From: Pseudalkalibacillus hwajinpoensis
GTDB taxonomy: Bacteria > Bacillota > Bacilli > Bacillales > Guptibacillaceae
Reading direction: 5' to 3'
DNA: 64,000 bases
Assembly (NCBI RefSeq): GCF_039851965.1
Contig: NZ_CP156674.1
Coordinates: 3,596,001-3,660,000, forward strand
How positions within the stretch are numbered: the first letter of the stretch is position 1; every line of letters begins with the position of its first letter. Under the pieces are notes generated by a model that was not told where the DNA came from, did no database searches, and saw nothing but the letters and a program-made list of their open reading frames with translations. A program made the translations under genes and the position numbers. This document shows positions 1-6,830 of the stretch, in pieces.

Positions 1-564
1 TGAATAGCCAGTAGCTGCAAGGTATTTTGCATACTCTGGAGTGGCAAGTGTCGGATTCGCTTTCATTAGCTCTTTTACAACGGCAACAGAGCGATCGGCG
101 GAAAGTGTCCAATTATCATATGGAACTTTATCCGTATGCCCCTCAATCAAAATAATATAGAGATATTGACTGATGTCTTCTTCCTCTACTAAACTTGCAA
201 ACACATCTGCCAGTTCATTTAATACTTTTTTCCCTTCAGGACTAACTTCTGCACTCCCCGTATCAAAAAGAATGTCTCCCTCAACGGAAATTGTGTTATT
301 TGGTCCGCGAACAATTTTATCTTTTCCTACATTTTCTTCTAGCTGTTGTTCAATTAAGTCACTAATATGCTTTTTTACATCGGCTACTTTAGCGAGCTCC
401 TCTTTCATGACAGTTTGATCATAAGCGTCATAAATCATTTGTACGAAGGCAATAATGGCAATGAAAAGCATAACAAGCACGATCATCGCCATCATGTCAG
501 CGAAACTGGGCCAGTAATGCTCTTCATCACTCTCTATTTGAAATCGTCTTTTTCGGTTTTTCAT
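1..564 (-). CDS. ZorB/MotB-like OmpA-domain membrane protein (partial)
   Basis: This is the N-terminal ~188 residues of a protein whose 3' end lies beyond the left edge. It begins with a short cytoplasmic basic and acidic tail, then PSFADMMAMIVLVMLF, a single membrane helix with the aspartate typical of MotB/ExbD/ZorB proton-channel stators. A coiled-coil linker follows, then an OmpA/MotB peptidoglycan-binding domain (ILFDTGSAEVSPEG, then EGHTDKVP and LSADRSVAVV). The start ATG overlaps the stop of the upstream channel gene by 4 nt (ATGA), so the two are translationally coupled. It most likely forms a membrane motor with that protein. It could be an orphan MotAB-like pair rather than Zorya, because the deciding neighbours are outside the window. 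Confidence 0.85.
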   Translation of the reverse strand, partial: MKNRKRRFQIESDEEHYWPSFADMMAMIVLVMLFIAIIAFVQMIYDAYDQTVMKEELAKVADVKKHISDLIEQQLEENVGKDKIVRGPNNTISVEGDILFDTGSAEVSPEGKKVLNELADVFASLVEEEDISQYLYIILIEGHTDKVPYDNWTLSADRSVAVVKELMKANPTLATPEYAKYLAATGYS

Positions 565-2099
565 CGGTTATCACCGATCATTCGGGATTGAATATGCTGC
601 TCTGCTGATTGACGTCTCATTTGTTCTTCATAAAGACGAAGTTGAATCTGGTGAGATTCAGCCAGCTGATGCTGAATATCTTTCAACTCACGCGCGAGCC
701 CCTGATATAACGAATCAATGCTAGTTGAAAGAGCCCTCAGTTCATGCTGAAGTGGCTGGTCTCGTTGATCTCGCTCCATTTTATACATTATGGGTTCAAG
801 CGCCTCTCGTTTTATTTTATCTAATGAGGTATACCATGCTTTTTCAAGCTGTGAAACTGACTCAGCAAATTCCTGGGAAGCCCTTCCATATTGATTTTGC
901 TTTTCTTGATAACGGTAATACCATTCATCTTGCATTTGATGAACGCGCCTTTCCAGTTCCTCTTGTGATCCCTGGTACCGCTGCATCTGCTCATCGAGTC
1001 CTCTTAAATAGCTCTGACCTGATTCTTCCGCTTTCTTCTGAGTTTCTTTAATAAGCTGATCAGATCGTTGAACAAGCTGTTCAAATTTCCGCTGCCCGGT
1101 TTCATGATGTCTTGATAACGCTTGGAGCTGATTTTCGAGCGTCTTTAAACGATTTCCAAGCTCAATGACACCATTTGTTGCTTTTTCTTGAACCCCATCA
1201 AGCTGTGTAAAAGATTCCTGAAGTTTCACACCAAAAGCTTCTAATGTTGATGTGCTTGAAGCAAACTGTTCGGTATACGCTCGCTGTGAGGAGAGAGTGG
1301 CCTGAACATCTTTCATAGCCTGCTCTAACCCTGCCGTGAAAGTAACCATACTCGTAGAGAAGTCACCAAGAGTTTCTTGAAAACTGTCCTGAATTCTACC
1401 AGCAAGTCGGTCTAAAATTCGTTCCATTTCATCGTGTGGTTTTTCCTTACTAAGACTGGCATTTAAATTGTGGTCAAGCAGCGATTCACAATCGGAAATG
1501 ATTTTCTCGAGATAATACGCAGTGGTTCGTCCTCCTGTTAAAACGCCATTCTGTATCAATGTCAAAAATAGCGCGTTGCCTATGCCGGCAATACTCGTAA
1601 TAAAAGCGACACTCATACCCTGAAATGGACTTGAAATGGCTTCAATGACGGAAGCAAGGTTCAGATTAGCATCATCAGGTTTCTGTGACAAAAACATGAG
1701 CGTTTCTTGCATAGAAGAGATGGCCATCGTTAATCCAATAAAGGTACCAAGAATACCAATGATGATAGAAGTCGGTGGCAGCTGTTGCATGAATCGCATC
1801 ATTCCACCTGCAGGTACACGAGCAAACCCGAAAAGCGGAACTGATTCTTTGAAAAAGTGTTTTTCAATCAGTGCTTGAGTATTAACTGGTGAAACCCCTG
1901 CTAGATGATAAGTCGTGTATTCTTTCATAACGTTTTGAATCCATGGGGCGGTATGGACACTTGTCTCTTGCTGGACTTCTGCATTTTCAATATCTCTTAG
2001 CCACCGTTTCATTTGAAGACTTATTTGAATGGTGGCTGTTATTCCAAAAATGGCCAGAAACCCAATAATAAAGAGAACGATACTTGTGACGTTCAGCAT
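561..2099 (-). CDS. ZorA-like MotA/TolQ/ExbB proton-channel protein with long coiled-coil tail
   Basis: 512 residues. There is an N-terminal membrane helix (about 5-27), then two further helices in a MotA/TolQ/ExbB channel domain (about 110-180) with GILGTFIGLTMAISS and GMSVAFITSIAGIG. A cytoplasmic tail of ~320 residues is rich in Gln, Glu, Lys and Arg with heptad character. True MotA and ExbB lack such a tail; ZorA of Zorya anti-phage systems has one, where it extends into the cytoplasm. The ribosome-binding site GGAGGTG precedes ATG 2099. It overlaps the OmpA-domain gene by 4 nt. The ZorA assignment rests on architecture; the partner effector genes (zorC/zorD or zorE) would lie to the left. 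Confidence 0.8.
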   Translation of the reverse strand: MLNVTSIVLFIIGFLAIFGITATIQISLQMKRWLRDIENAEVQQETSVHTAPWIQNVMKEYTTYHLAGVSPVNTQALIEKHFFKESVPLFGFARVPAGGMMRFMQQLPPTSIIIGILGTFIGLTMAISSMQETLMFLSQKPDDANLNLASVIEAISSPFQGMSVAFITSIAGIGNALFLTLIQNGVLTGGRTTAYYLEKIISDCESLLDHNLNASLSKEKPHDEMERILDRLAGRIQDSFQETLGDFSTSMVTFTAGLEQAMKDVQATLSSQRAYTEQFASSTSTLEAFGVKLQESFTQLDGVQEKATNGVIELGNRLKTLENQLQALSRHHETGQRKFEQLVQRSDQLIKETQKKAEESGQSYLRGLDEQMQRYQGSQEELERRVHQMQDEWYYRYQEKQNQYGRASQEFAESVSQLEKAWYTSLDKIKREALEPIMYKMERDQRDQPLQHELRALSTSIDSLYQGLARELKDIQHQLAESHQIQLRLYEEQMRRQSAEQHIQSRMIGDNR

Positions 2100-2248
2100 A
2101 TATTCACCTCCGCTTTGTATATATGTATGTCCTTTTTTATCAGAACTTTCTTCCTTTCTAACTAACGAACCTGACGGAATCGATTATTGATGATAATTGT
2201 CGGAAATCATATTTTTTATAAAATATTTAGGTAATTTAGTAAAAAAGG

Positions 2249-2277
2249 TTTACAAAGTGGAAAGTGATGGATATACT
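2249..2277 (+). promoter_or_regulatory. Sigma-A-type promoter of small-peptide cluster
   Basis: TTTACA (2249-2254), a 17-nt spacer and TATACT (2272-2277) make a good housekeeping promoter about 40 nt upstream of the first small ORF. No other strong promoter was seen before the terminator at 3199, so the six small ORFs may share one transcript. Confidence 0.55.
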
Positions 2278-2306
2278 TACCTATGAAATCAAATTTGAAA
2301 AAAGGA

Positions 2307-2379
2307 GGTCGAACAGAATGATGAAGAGTCTGATGAACACCAAAGTAGCTGTAACTGAATATGTAAATTTTGTTCGACC
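2307..2379 (+). promoter_or_regulatory. Inverted repeat enclosing the first small ORF and covering its ribosome-binding site
   Basis: GGTCGAACA (2307-2315) is perfectly complementary to TGTTCGACC (2371-2379). After one mismatch, AAT (2317-2319) pairs with ATT. The left arm overlaps the Shine-Dalgarno GGAGG (2304-2308) and reaches the start codon of the 24-codon ORF. The right arm lies in the last codons of that same ORF. Folding would therefore hide the initiation site, and a translating ribosome would melt the stem. The regulatory role is inferred. Confidence 0.5.
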
Positions 2380-2392
2380 AGCGCCTCGATAA
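2318..2392 (+). CDS. 24-aa peptide, candidate leader peptide
   Basis: ATG-ATG start 9 nt after a strong AAAGGAGG. The peptide begins MMKSLMNTKV and ends FVRPAPR, followed by TAA. It has no membrane segment. It is the first ORF after the promoter, has its ribosome-binding site within an inverted repeat, and is followed by two hairpins with interchangeable arms. That layout fits a regulatory leader peptide, and the Pro/Arg-rich C-terminus could slow ribosomes. I do not recognise a family, and expression as a stable protein is uncertain. Confidence 0.5.
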   Translation: MMKSLMNTKVAVTEYVNFVRPAPR

Positions 2393-2422
2393 GAGGAATC
2401 CTTTTTTACTAACGGATTGAAA

Positions 2423-2490
2423 AGCCGCAGGTCGACGCCTGCGGTATTTCTATGCTTTTTTAGCCGCGGGCACATGACCTGCGGCTTTTT
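2423..2490 (+). terminator. Tandem hairpins with interchangeable arms, attenuator-like
   Basis: Hairpin 1 is CCGCAGG (2425-2431) with CCTGCGG (2438-2444). Hairpin 2 is AGCCGCGGG (2462-2470) with CCTGCGGCT (2478-2486), followed by a T-run (2486-2490), so it looks like an intrinsic terminator. The outer arms can also pair perfectly over 9 bp (2423-2431 with 2478-2486), and the inner arms can pair with one G-U. Two mutually exclusive folds are possible between the leader ORF and the downstream small genes. Confidence 0.5.
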
Positions 2491-2519
2491 GTGTCCAAAA
2501 ATTGAGAGGAGGAAAGATA

Positions 2520-2576
2520 ATGAACGTAAGAACGAGGAAAGAAAAGGAACACCAGAGGAGAAAATGGGTCCCCTGA
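2520..2576 (+). CDS. 18-aa basic peptide, S1025-like
   Basis: GAGGAGGAAAG precedes ATG. The peptide is MNVRTRKEKEHQRRKWVP: very basic, with no membrane segment. In B. subtilis the yrzI operon contains a 17-codon cryptic ORF (S1025) that is cleaved by the ribosome-associated nuclease Rae1 just upstream of a lysine codon. Size, position before YrzI-like genes and the AGG-AAA-GAA-AAG codon run agree with that, but I am recalling the system and could not align the peptides. Confidence 0.5.
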   Translation: MNVRTRKEKEHQRRKWVP

Positions 2577-2605
2577 TCATTTAATAAAGAAGGGAGGTCG
2601 TTAAC

Positions 2606-2752
2606 ATGTTGTCATTCCACTTAGTGATCATAACCAGAGTGAAGAGTGTCTTTAATCGAAGCCTATCTTCCGAACTCCATCAGCGCTCAATTAAAAATCG
2701 TTTGGAACAAACTGAAGCCAAACGAAACCGCGCTTCGATGTGGCTGTCCTAA
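2606..2752 (+). CDS. YrzI-like small protein (48 aa)
   Basis: GGGAGGTCG ribosome-binding site before ATG. It begins MLSFHLVIITRVKSVFNRS, then a basic, helical-looking tail rich in Arg, Gln and Lys ending MWLS. This layout, a short hydrophobic N-terminus of alternating aliphatic residues followed by basic residues and an amphipathic tail, is that of the small YrzI family of Bacillus (about 45-50 aa). It is the most divergent of the three YrzI-like proteins here. Function is unknown. Confidence 0.5.
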   Translation: MLSFHLVIITRVKSVFNRSLSSELHQRSIKNRLEQTEAKRNRASMWLS

Positions 2753-2777
2753 TCTAAAAAATAAAGGAGAAATGATC

Positions 2778-2924
2778 ATGTTAACGATTCATTTAGTATT
2801 TGTCACAATTGGTATTCGTGTACATGAAAAAACACTAAGAGAAGAAGAGCATTATTTAAATGTAAAAGGGCACATGGCTTGTCAAGCTGAGCGGATAGCC
2901 GAAAGTCAGCCCTGGTTGTATTAA
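2778..2924 (+). CDS. YrzI-like small protein (48 aa)
   Basis: AAAGGAG precedes ATG 2778. The same frame is open from 2646, but that upstream part overlaps the preceding small gene, so the start at 2778 is preferred. It begins MLTIHLVFVTIGIRVHEK, the hydrophobic beta-like start typical of YrzI-type proteins, followed by a charged tail ending QPWLY. It lies 25 nt after the previous small gene, so co-transcription is likely. Function is unknown. Confidence 0.6.
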   Translation: MLTIHLVFVTIGIRVHEKTLREEEHYLNVKGHMACQAERIAESQPWLY

Positions 2925-2950
2925 TTCAAAGAAAAGGAAGGATGAGGACA

Positions 2951-3016
2951 ATGATGAGAGCTCCTAATCAGTTAGCTATTCAAGAATGGATCACAGTAGA
3001 GAAAGGCTTGACCTGA
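2951..3016 (+). CDS. 21-aa peptide between YrzI-like genes
   Basis: ATG-ATG start preceded by GGATGAGGACA, a moderate ribosome-binding site. The peptide begins MMRAPNQLAI and ends TVEKGLT. A GAG-AAA codon pair is present, as in the possible Rae1-type target upstream. No family is recognised, and it may be a spacer ORF whose translation rather than its product matters. Confidence 0.35.
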   Translation: MMRAPNQLAIQEWITVEKGLT

Positions 3017-3046
3017 AGGGATTTTAAAGGAAAGGAGTGGAGTGGA

Positions 3047-3190
3047 ATGACTTTAAATCTATTGTTTGCAACCATCACGATTTCAATCAAGCGCAATCGG
3101 AAATCGCTTGAACAGGAGTTGGACGGTATCCGAAGAAGAAATCTGATCGAAGCAAACGAATATAAACAGAGCTTCTATATCCATCGTTAA
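3047..3190 (+). CDS. YrzI family small protein (47 aa)
   Basis: AAAGGAGTGGAG precedes ATG. It begins MTLNLLFATITISIKRNRKS, which matches the remembered YrzI signature (MT.NL.F.TITI..KR) well. The tail is basic and helical, ending FYIHR. It is the last gene of the cluster, 9 nt before an intrinsic terminator. YrzI of B. subtilis is a short protein encoded with other tiny ORFs on one Rae1-sensitive mRNA. The molecular role is not established to my knowledge. Confidence 0.7.
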   Translation: MTLNLLFATITISIKRNRKSLEQELDGIRRRNLIEANEYKQSFYIHR

Positions 3191-3198
3191 TTTGAAAG

Positions 3199-3220
3199 GC
3201 AGGGGCTTCCCTGCTTTTTT
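3199..3220 (+). terminator. Intrinsic terminator of small-peptide cluster
   Basis: GCAGGG (3199-3204), a 4-nt loop and CCCTGC (3209-3214), followed by six T. It directly follows the last YrzI-like gene. Confidence 0.85.
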
Positions 3221-3263
3221 ACATAGAAAAATTAAATGATAGGAACGTCGAGAAGCGCATCGT

Positions 3264-3510
3264 CTTCGCTTTTCAGATCTAGCTACGCCTCGCAGAAACT
3301 CCGATATTTCACTCATTCATAGGAACACAAAAAACGTGTTCAAATTGAATGCCTCCAGTGCCTGCCGGGTCTAATCGGCCACTTTCGCTTTTCGTGATCC
3401 AGCTACGACTCGCAGAAACTCTGATATTTCACTCTTTCACAGGAACACAAAAGCGTGTTCCCGTTCAAGAGCTCCAATATCTCCGTTTCTAAACGCTCGT
3501 CTTCGCTTTT
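3264..3510. repeat. Imperfect tandem intergenic repeat, period about 120 bp
   Basis: Copy 1 (3264-3342) and copy 2 (3382-3460) share about 79 bp: a start like CTTCGCTTTTC, a middle CGCAGAAACTC and TGATATTTCACTC-like stretch, and a small hairpin GGAACAC...GTGTTC at the end. A third partial copy begins at about 3498. The block fills most of the space between the small-peptide terminator (3220) and nadE, where I see no gene. Related GC-richer intergenic repeats occur in many Bacillaceae, but the function is unknown. Confidence 0.7.
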
Positions 3511-3542
3511 CTCGTTAGTTTTTAAAAAAGGTTGAATGGGTA

Positions 3543-3570
3543 TTGATAACTAGAGCAGAATGTATAAAAT
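3543..3570 (+). promoter_or_regulatory. Probable nadE promoter
   Basis: TTGATA (3543-3548), 16 nt, then TAAAAT (3565-3570), about 33 nt upstream of the nadE start. A sigma-A-type match of fair quality. Confidence 0.45.
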
Positions 3571-3602
3571 AAAAAGAGTGGTAAGAAAAGGAGTGTTATA
3601 GA

Positions 3603-4424
3603 ATGAGAGAGCTTCAGAAAGAAATTGTGGATGAGCTTGGGGTAAAGCCATCGATTGATGTGAATGAGGAAGTTAGCAAAAGAGTGACTTTTTTAAAGGA
3701 TTATCTTAAAAAGAGTGGGATGACGGGGTTTGTTCTCGGGATTTCAGGCGGTCAGGATTCTTCTCTAGCTGGACGATTCGCACAGCTTGCAGTTGAAGAG
3801 TTGCGTGAGGAAGGAACGGATGCTTCATTTATTTCTGTGCGTCTTCCGTATGGCGAGCAGAAGGATGAAGAAGATGCACAGGCTGCTTTGAAATTTATTA
3901 AACCAGATCATACCGTAACAATTAATATTAAGCCTGCGGTTGATGCTTCAGTTTCAACTTATCTTGAAGCAACTGGCAATGACCTTACGGATTTCACTAA
4001 AGGTAATAATAAAGCGAGAGAGCGTATGATTGCTCAGTACAATATTGCTGGAGATGAAAAGAAGCTGGTAGTTGGAACGGATCATGCCGCAGAAGCTGTT
4101 ACTGGGTTTTACACCAAGCACGGTGATGGTGCTTGTGATATAGCACCGCTCTTTGGATTAAATAAACGTCAGGGCCGTGCCATTCTTGAACACTTTGGAA
4201 TGCCAGATCATCTTGTAGAAAAAGTTCCAACTGCAGATCTGGAGGATGACCGACCTGCACTTGCAGATGAGGAAGCACTGGGTGTAAGTTATAAGCACAT
4301 TGATGATTACCTTGAGGGACGTGAAGTTCCTGAGGAGGCAGCCGAAATGATAGAAAGTCATTTCTTAAAGACGCGCCATAAGCGAAATATGGCAGCTACT
4401 ATTTTCGATAACTGGTGGAAGTAG
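3603..4424 (+). CDS. nadE: NH3-dependent NAD+ synthetase
   Basis: 273 residues, the usual length of the ammonia-dependent enzyme with no glutaminase domain. It catalyses the last step of NAD synthesis: deamido-NAD plus ATP and ammonia to NAD. The ATP-pyrophosphatase loop SGGQDSS is at about residues 49-55, followed by the conserved GNNKARERM region and the GTDHAAEAVTGFYTKHGDG segment typical of NadE. The ATG start follows AAAGGAGTG. It is a single-gene unit with its own promoter and terminator. Confidence 0.95.
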   Translation: MRELQKEIVDELGVKPSIDVNEEVSKRVTFLKDYLKKSGMTGFVLGISGGQDSSLAGRFAQLAVEELREEGTDASFISVRLPYGEQKDEEDAQAALKFIKPDHTVTINIKPAVDASVSTYLEATGNDLTDFTKGNNKARERMIAQYNIAGDEKKLVVGTDHAAEAVTGFYTKHGDGACDIAPLFGLNKRQGRAILEHFGMPDHLVEKVPTADLEDDRPALADEEALGVSYKHIDDYLEGREVPEEAAEMIESHFLKTRHKRNMAATIFDNWWK

Positions 4425-4432
4425 TGAAGGAA

Positions 4433-4459
4433 AGAGACCTGAATAAGGTCTCTTTTTTT
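4433..4459 (+). terminator. nadE terminator
   Basis: AGAGACCT (4433-4440), 5-nt loop, AGGTCTCT (4446-4453), then a T-run to 4459. Confidence 0.9.
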
Positions 4460-4548
4460 GCGTATAAATAGGAATAGAACAGGATACTTAATGAATAAGT
4501 AAGCATGTGATGTGTTTCATCCATTCCACTTAAAAGGGGTAACGCTCA

Positions 4549-4995
4549 TTGCGTGAGAGTGACCATCAATTCCAGAAGCTAATTCAACAGTTAAGTGAAG
4601 TATCAGGACTGAAACTTCCTATCCGATTAGAACGTTTCTTTCCTGGAGGACGAATGATTGGGGGGAAATATTCGATTGAGACGAATACGATTACAATCTA
4701 TATCGAAGTAGTGAGAAAGCAATGTGTTTTATTGTTTGGTTCAGATGAGCGCGTACTAGATTATTTTGCAGTAATCGTTGCCCATGAACTTGGTCATGCT
4801 GCTGATCCATTTCTTCATGATCTAGCAAAAAGGCGAAAGACAGCTTCTACCTTGATCCAAAAGAAAGAGATTACGCTTTCGATTGAAGTAAATGCATGGA
4901 ATTATGCAAGAAAATTAGTCCCTCATCTCTCGTCGGTTATGGATATTGTCATGGAACGTTCTCTCGAATTGCATAAATCTATACAAGTTAAATAA
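4549..4995 (+). CDS. Putative HExxH zinc metallopeptidase-like protein
   Basis: 148 residues from a TTG start preceded by AAAAGGGG at good spacing. AVIVAHELGHAADPF (about residues 76-90) contains the gluzincin motif HELGH, and a downstream IEVNAW offers a possible third zinc ligand (Glu). There is no signal peptide or membrane helix, so it is probably cytoplasmic. I do not recognise a named family. It sits alone between nadE and a small membrane-protein gene. Proteolytic activity is inferred only from the motif. Confidence 0.7.
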   Translation: MRESDHQFQKLIQQLSEVSGLKLPIRLERFFPGGRMIGGKYSIETNTITIYIEVVRKQCVLLFGSDERVLDYFAVIVAHELGHAADPFLHDLAKRRKTASTLIQKKEITLSIEVNAWNYARKLVPHLSSVMDIVMERSLELHKSIQVK

Positions 4996-5084
4996 ACAGA
5001 TTATTCTAAAAATAATATACGAAATCAGATTACCTTGTTAGAATAGACAAAAGCCTATGCAACTTTAATAAAGGTGTGAAGGTA

Positions 5085-5531
5085 GTGAAGGTAATCAAAA
5101 CGTATTATCCCAGGGTGAAAGCCATCGAACTGTTCATGTTTCTGGTGTATAGTATTGTCGTTTGTTTTGGCACACTGCTACTATGGTCAAAAGGTGATTT
5201 AACATTCGGAAGATGGCGTACGTTTATGCTCATAGGATTCATTTATGTTGCGTTTTGCATACTGCTGAGCTTTTGTATTAGAACCCAACGCATCGAACTA
5301 ACAGAAAATGAGATACACCATAAGTTATTAGGCTTTAATCGTCGAAGTGTTTCCTTTTCTTCTGTTAAAACGGTTCGATTTGGAAAAGTAAACGGTTCTC
5401 CTGTTGTGGCAATTGAAAACAAAAATAATCAGAAGCTTACGTTTGTTCCATACATTCCTTTTGAAAAAGATTGGGAAGAAATTAGTTCCTATATTAAAGA
5501 GCGAAATCAATCAGTGACCATTTCCATTTGA
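5085..5531 (+). CDS. Small membrane protein with two TM helices, unknown function
   Basis: About 148 residues. GTG 5085 is preferred because AAAGGTG lies 8 nt upstream; an in-frame GTG at 5076 has no good ribosome-binding site. Two hydrophobic helices (roughly residues 10-35 and 45-68) are followed by a soluble domain with beta-rich character (RIELTENEIHHKLLG, then VVAIENKNNQKLTFVPY), reminiscent of bacterial PH-like domains. No family is recognised with confidence. It ends at a bidirectional terminator shared with hmp. Confidence 0.7.
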   Translation: MKVIKTYYPRVKAIELFMFLVYSIVVCFGTLLLWSKGDLTFGRWRTFMLIGFIYVAFCILLSFCIRTQRIELTENEIHHKLLGFNRRSVSFSSVKTVRFGKVNGSPVVAIENKNNQKLTFVPYIPFEKDWEEISSYIKERNQSVTISI

Positions 5532-5562
5532 AAAAGCACCTCGTTATTTGAGGTGCTTTTTT
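5531..5562. terminator. Bidirectional terminator
   Basis: AAAAAGCACCTC (5531-5542) pairs with GAGGTGCTTTTTT (5550-5562). The T- and A-runs on both sides allow it to stop both the membrane-protein gene and the convergent hmp. Confidence 0.85.
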
Positions 5563-5589
5563 CATAGTATAGAAAATCGTTAGTTATTC

Positions 5590-6810
5590 TTACTTTTGAC
5601 TTTCCGCTGGTTCTAGTGCTACAGCCGGGCCAAAAAACTCAAAGTGTATCTTTTCTTCTTTTACGCCAAGCTTTGTTAGAGATTCTTTTATAGCGCGCAT
5701 AAAGGGAAGGGGTCCACAGAAATAATAATGCGTGTCAGGATCCATTGGAAGCGTTTCGTCAAGCCAATCTTTCTCTATATAACCTTCTCTGTTGAATAGA
5801 CCGTCCTCCCTATCCTTATTCGTTGGGGTTTCATAACATACATAATAGTCGAGAGAAGGGTGATCAAGACCGATGATTTCATCGTGAAAAGCATGAACCT
5901 TTCCGTTTAACGCAGCATGAATAAATGTTGTTTTTCTATTCTGATTTAGACTACTTTTTAACATACTAAGCATCGGTGTGATACCAACACCTCCGCTAAG
6001 TAGAACAACTGGACTCGAATCGTCTTTCAAATAGAAATCTCCAGCAGGTGCTGTGATTTTTAAACGATCACCAGCATCGATATGTTCGTGTAAATAGTTT
6101 GAAACTACCCCATCCGGTTTAGACGGATTTGTTTCTTTTTTGACTGAAATTCGATAATAAGGTTTGCCTGGTGCGTCAGAAAGGCTGTATTGACGAATGT
6201 GAGTGAAGTCATCGTTTGGAATATCAACTGTTACGCTAATATACTGTCCTGATTTAAAAGGTGCGATAGCTTTACCGTCAGATGGGACTAAATAAAAGGA
6301 GGTGATAACATCACTTTCTTTTACTTTTCGATCAACAACAAAATTCCGTTCGTTTTCCCAGCCACCTGGCTGCGTTGCAGCTTCTGTGTACATTTCCTGT
6401 TCTACCTCTATGAATACTCCAGCGATAACACTATACGTTTCTTCCCATGCATTTAGAATGTCGTCAGTAGCGTCATCCCCGAGCACTTCTTTAATCGCAA
6501 GTAATAAGTACTTTCCTACAATAGGATAGTGTTCCGGCTTCACTCCGAGACTACGATGTTTGTGTGCAACCTGTTTAACGACAGGAAGAATGGCTTCTAA
6601 CTGATCAATATTTTTTGCAGCAGCGTATACTGCGTTAGCGAGTGCTTGTTGTTGACGTTCCTGTTTTTGATTAGCATGATTAAAGATATTTAATAGCTCT
6701 GGATTATGTGTAAATAGCATGTTATAGAAAAGTTTCGTAATTTCAGTACCATGAACTTCTAAAGCAGGTACAGTGGACTTAATAGTGGCAATCGTTTTTG
6801 ATGAAAGCAT
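5590..6810 (-). CDS. hmp: Flavohemoglobin, nitric oxide dioxygenase
   Basis: 406 residues, full length. An N-terminal globin domain (about 1-140) with the proximal-histidine region VAHKHRSLGV is followed by a ferredoxin-reductase FAD domain with RQYSLSDAPG and an NAD domain with GGVGITPML. It converts nitric oxide to nitrate using O2 and NAD(P)H. It is transcribed divergently from nsrR. Two palindromes matching NsrR operators lie in its promoter and 5' leader, so nitrosative-stress control by NsrR is likely. Confidence 0.95.
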   Translation of the reverse strand: MLSSKTIATIKSTVPALEVHGTEITKLFYNMLFTHNPELLNIFNHANQKQERQQQALANAVYAAAKNIDQLEAILPVVKQVAHKHRSLGVKPEHYPIVGKYLLLAIKEVLGDDATDDILNAWEETYSVIAGVFIEVEQEMYTEAATQPGGWENERNFVVDRKVKESDVITSFYLVPSDGKAIAPFKSGQYISVTVDIPNDDFTHIRQYSLSDAPGKPYYRISVKKETNPSKPDGVVSNYLHEHIDAGDRLKITAPAGDFYLKDDSSPVVLLSGGVGITPMLSMLKSSLNQNRKTTFIHAALNGKVHAFHDEIIGLDHPSLDYYVCYETPTNKDREDGLFNREGYIEKDWLDETLPMDPDTHYYFCGPLPFMRAIKESLTKLGVKEEKIHFEFFGPAVALEPAESQK

Positions 6811-6830
6811 ACGTAAACCTCCGGTTCATT

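Noticed and set aside
725..1051. 108-aa plus-strand ORF inside the ZorA-like gene
   Set aside because: It is antisense to the coiled-coil coding region, with no ribosome-binding site and no domain; a shadow of repetitive codons.
2281..2580. 99-aa minus-strand ORF across the small-peptide cluster
   Set aside because: It runs through hairpins and the promoter, has no recognisable domain, and the plus strand has ribosome-binding sites and short ORFs there.
2646..2777. Upstream extension of the 48-aa small gene to a 92-aa ORF
   Set aside because: The extension overlaps the preceding small gene in another frame and lacks a ribosome-binding site, whereas 2778 has AAAGGAG and gives a YrzI-like start.
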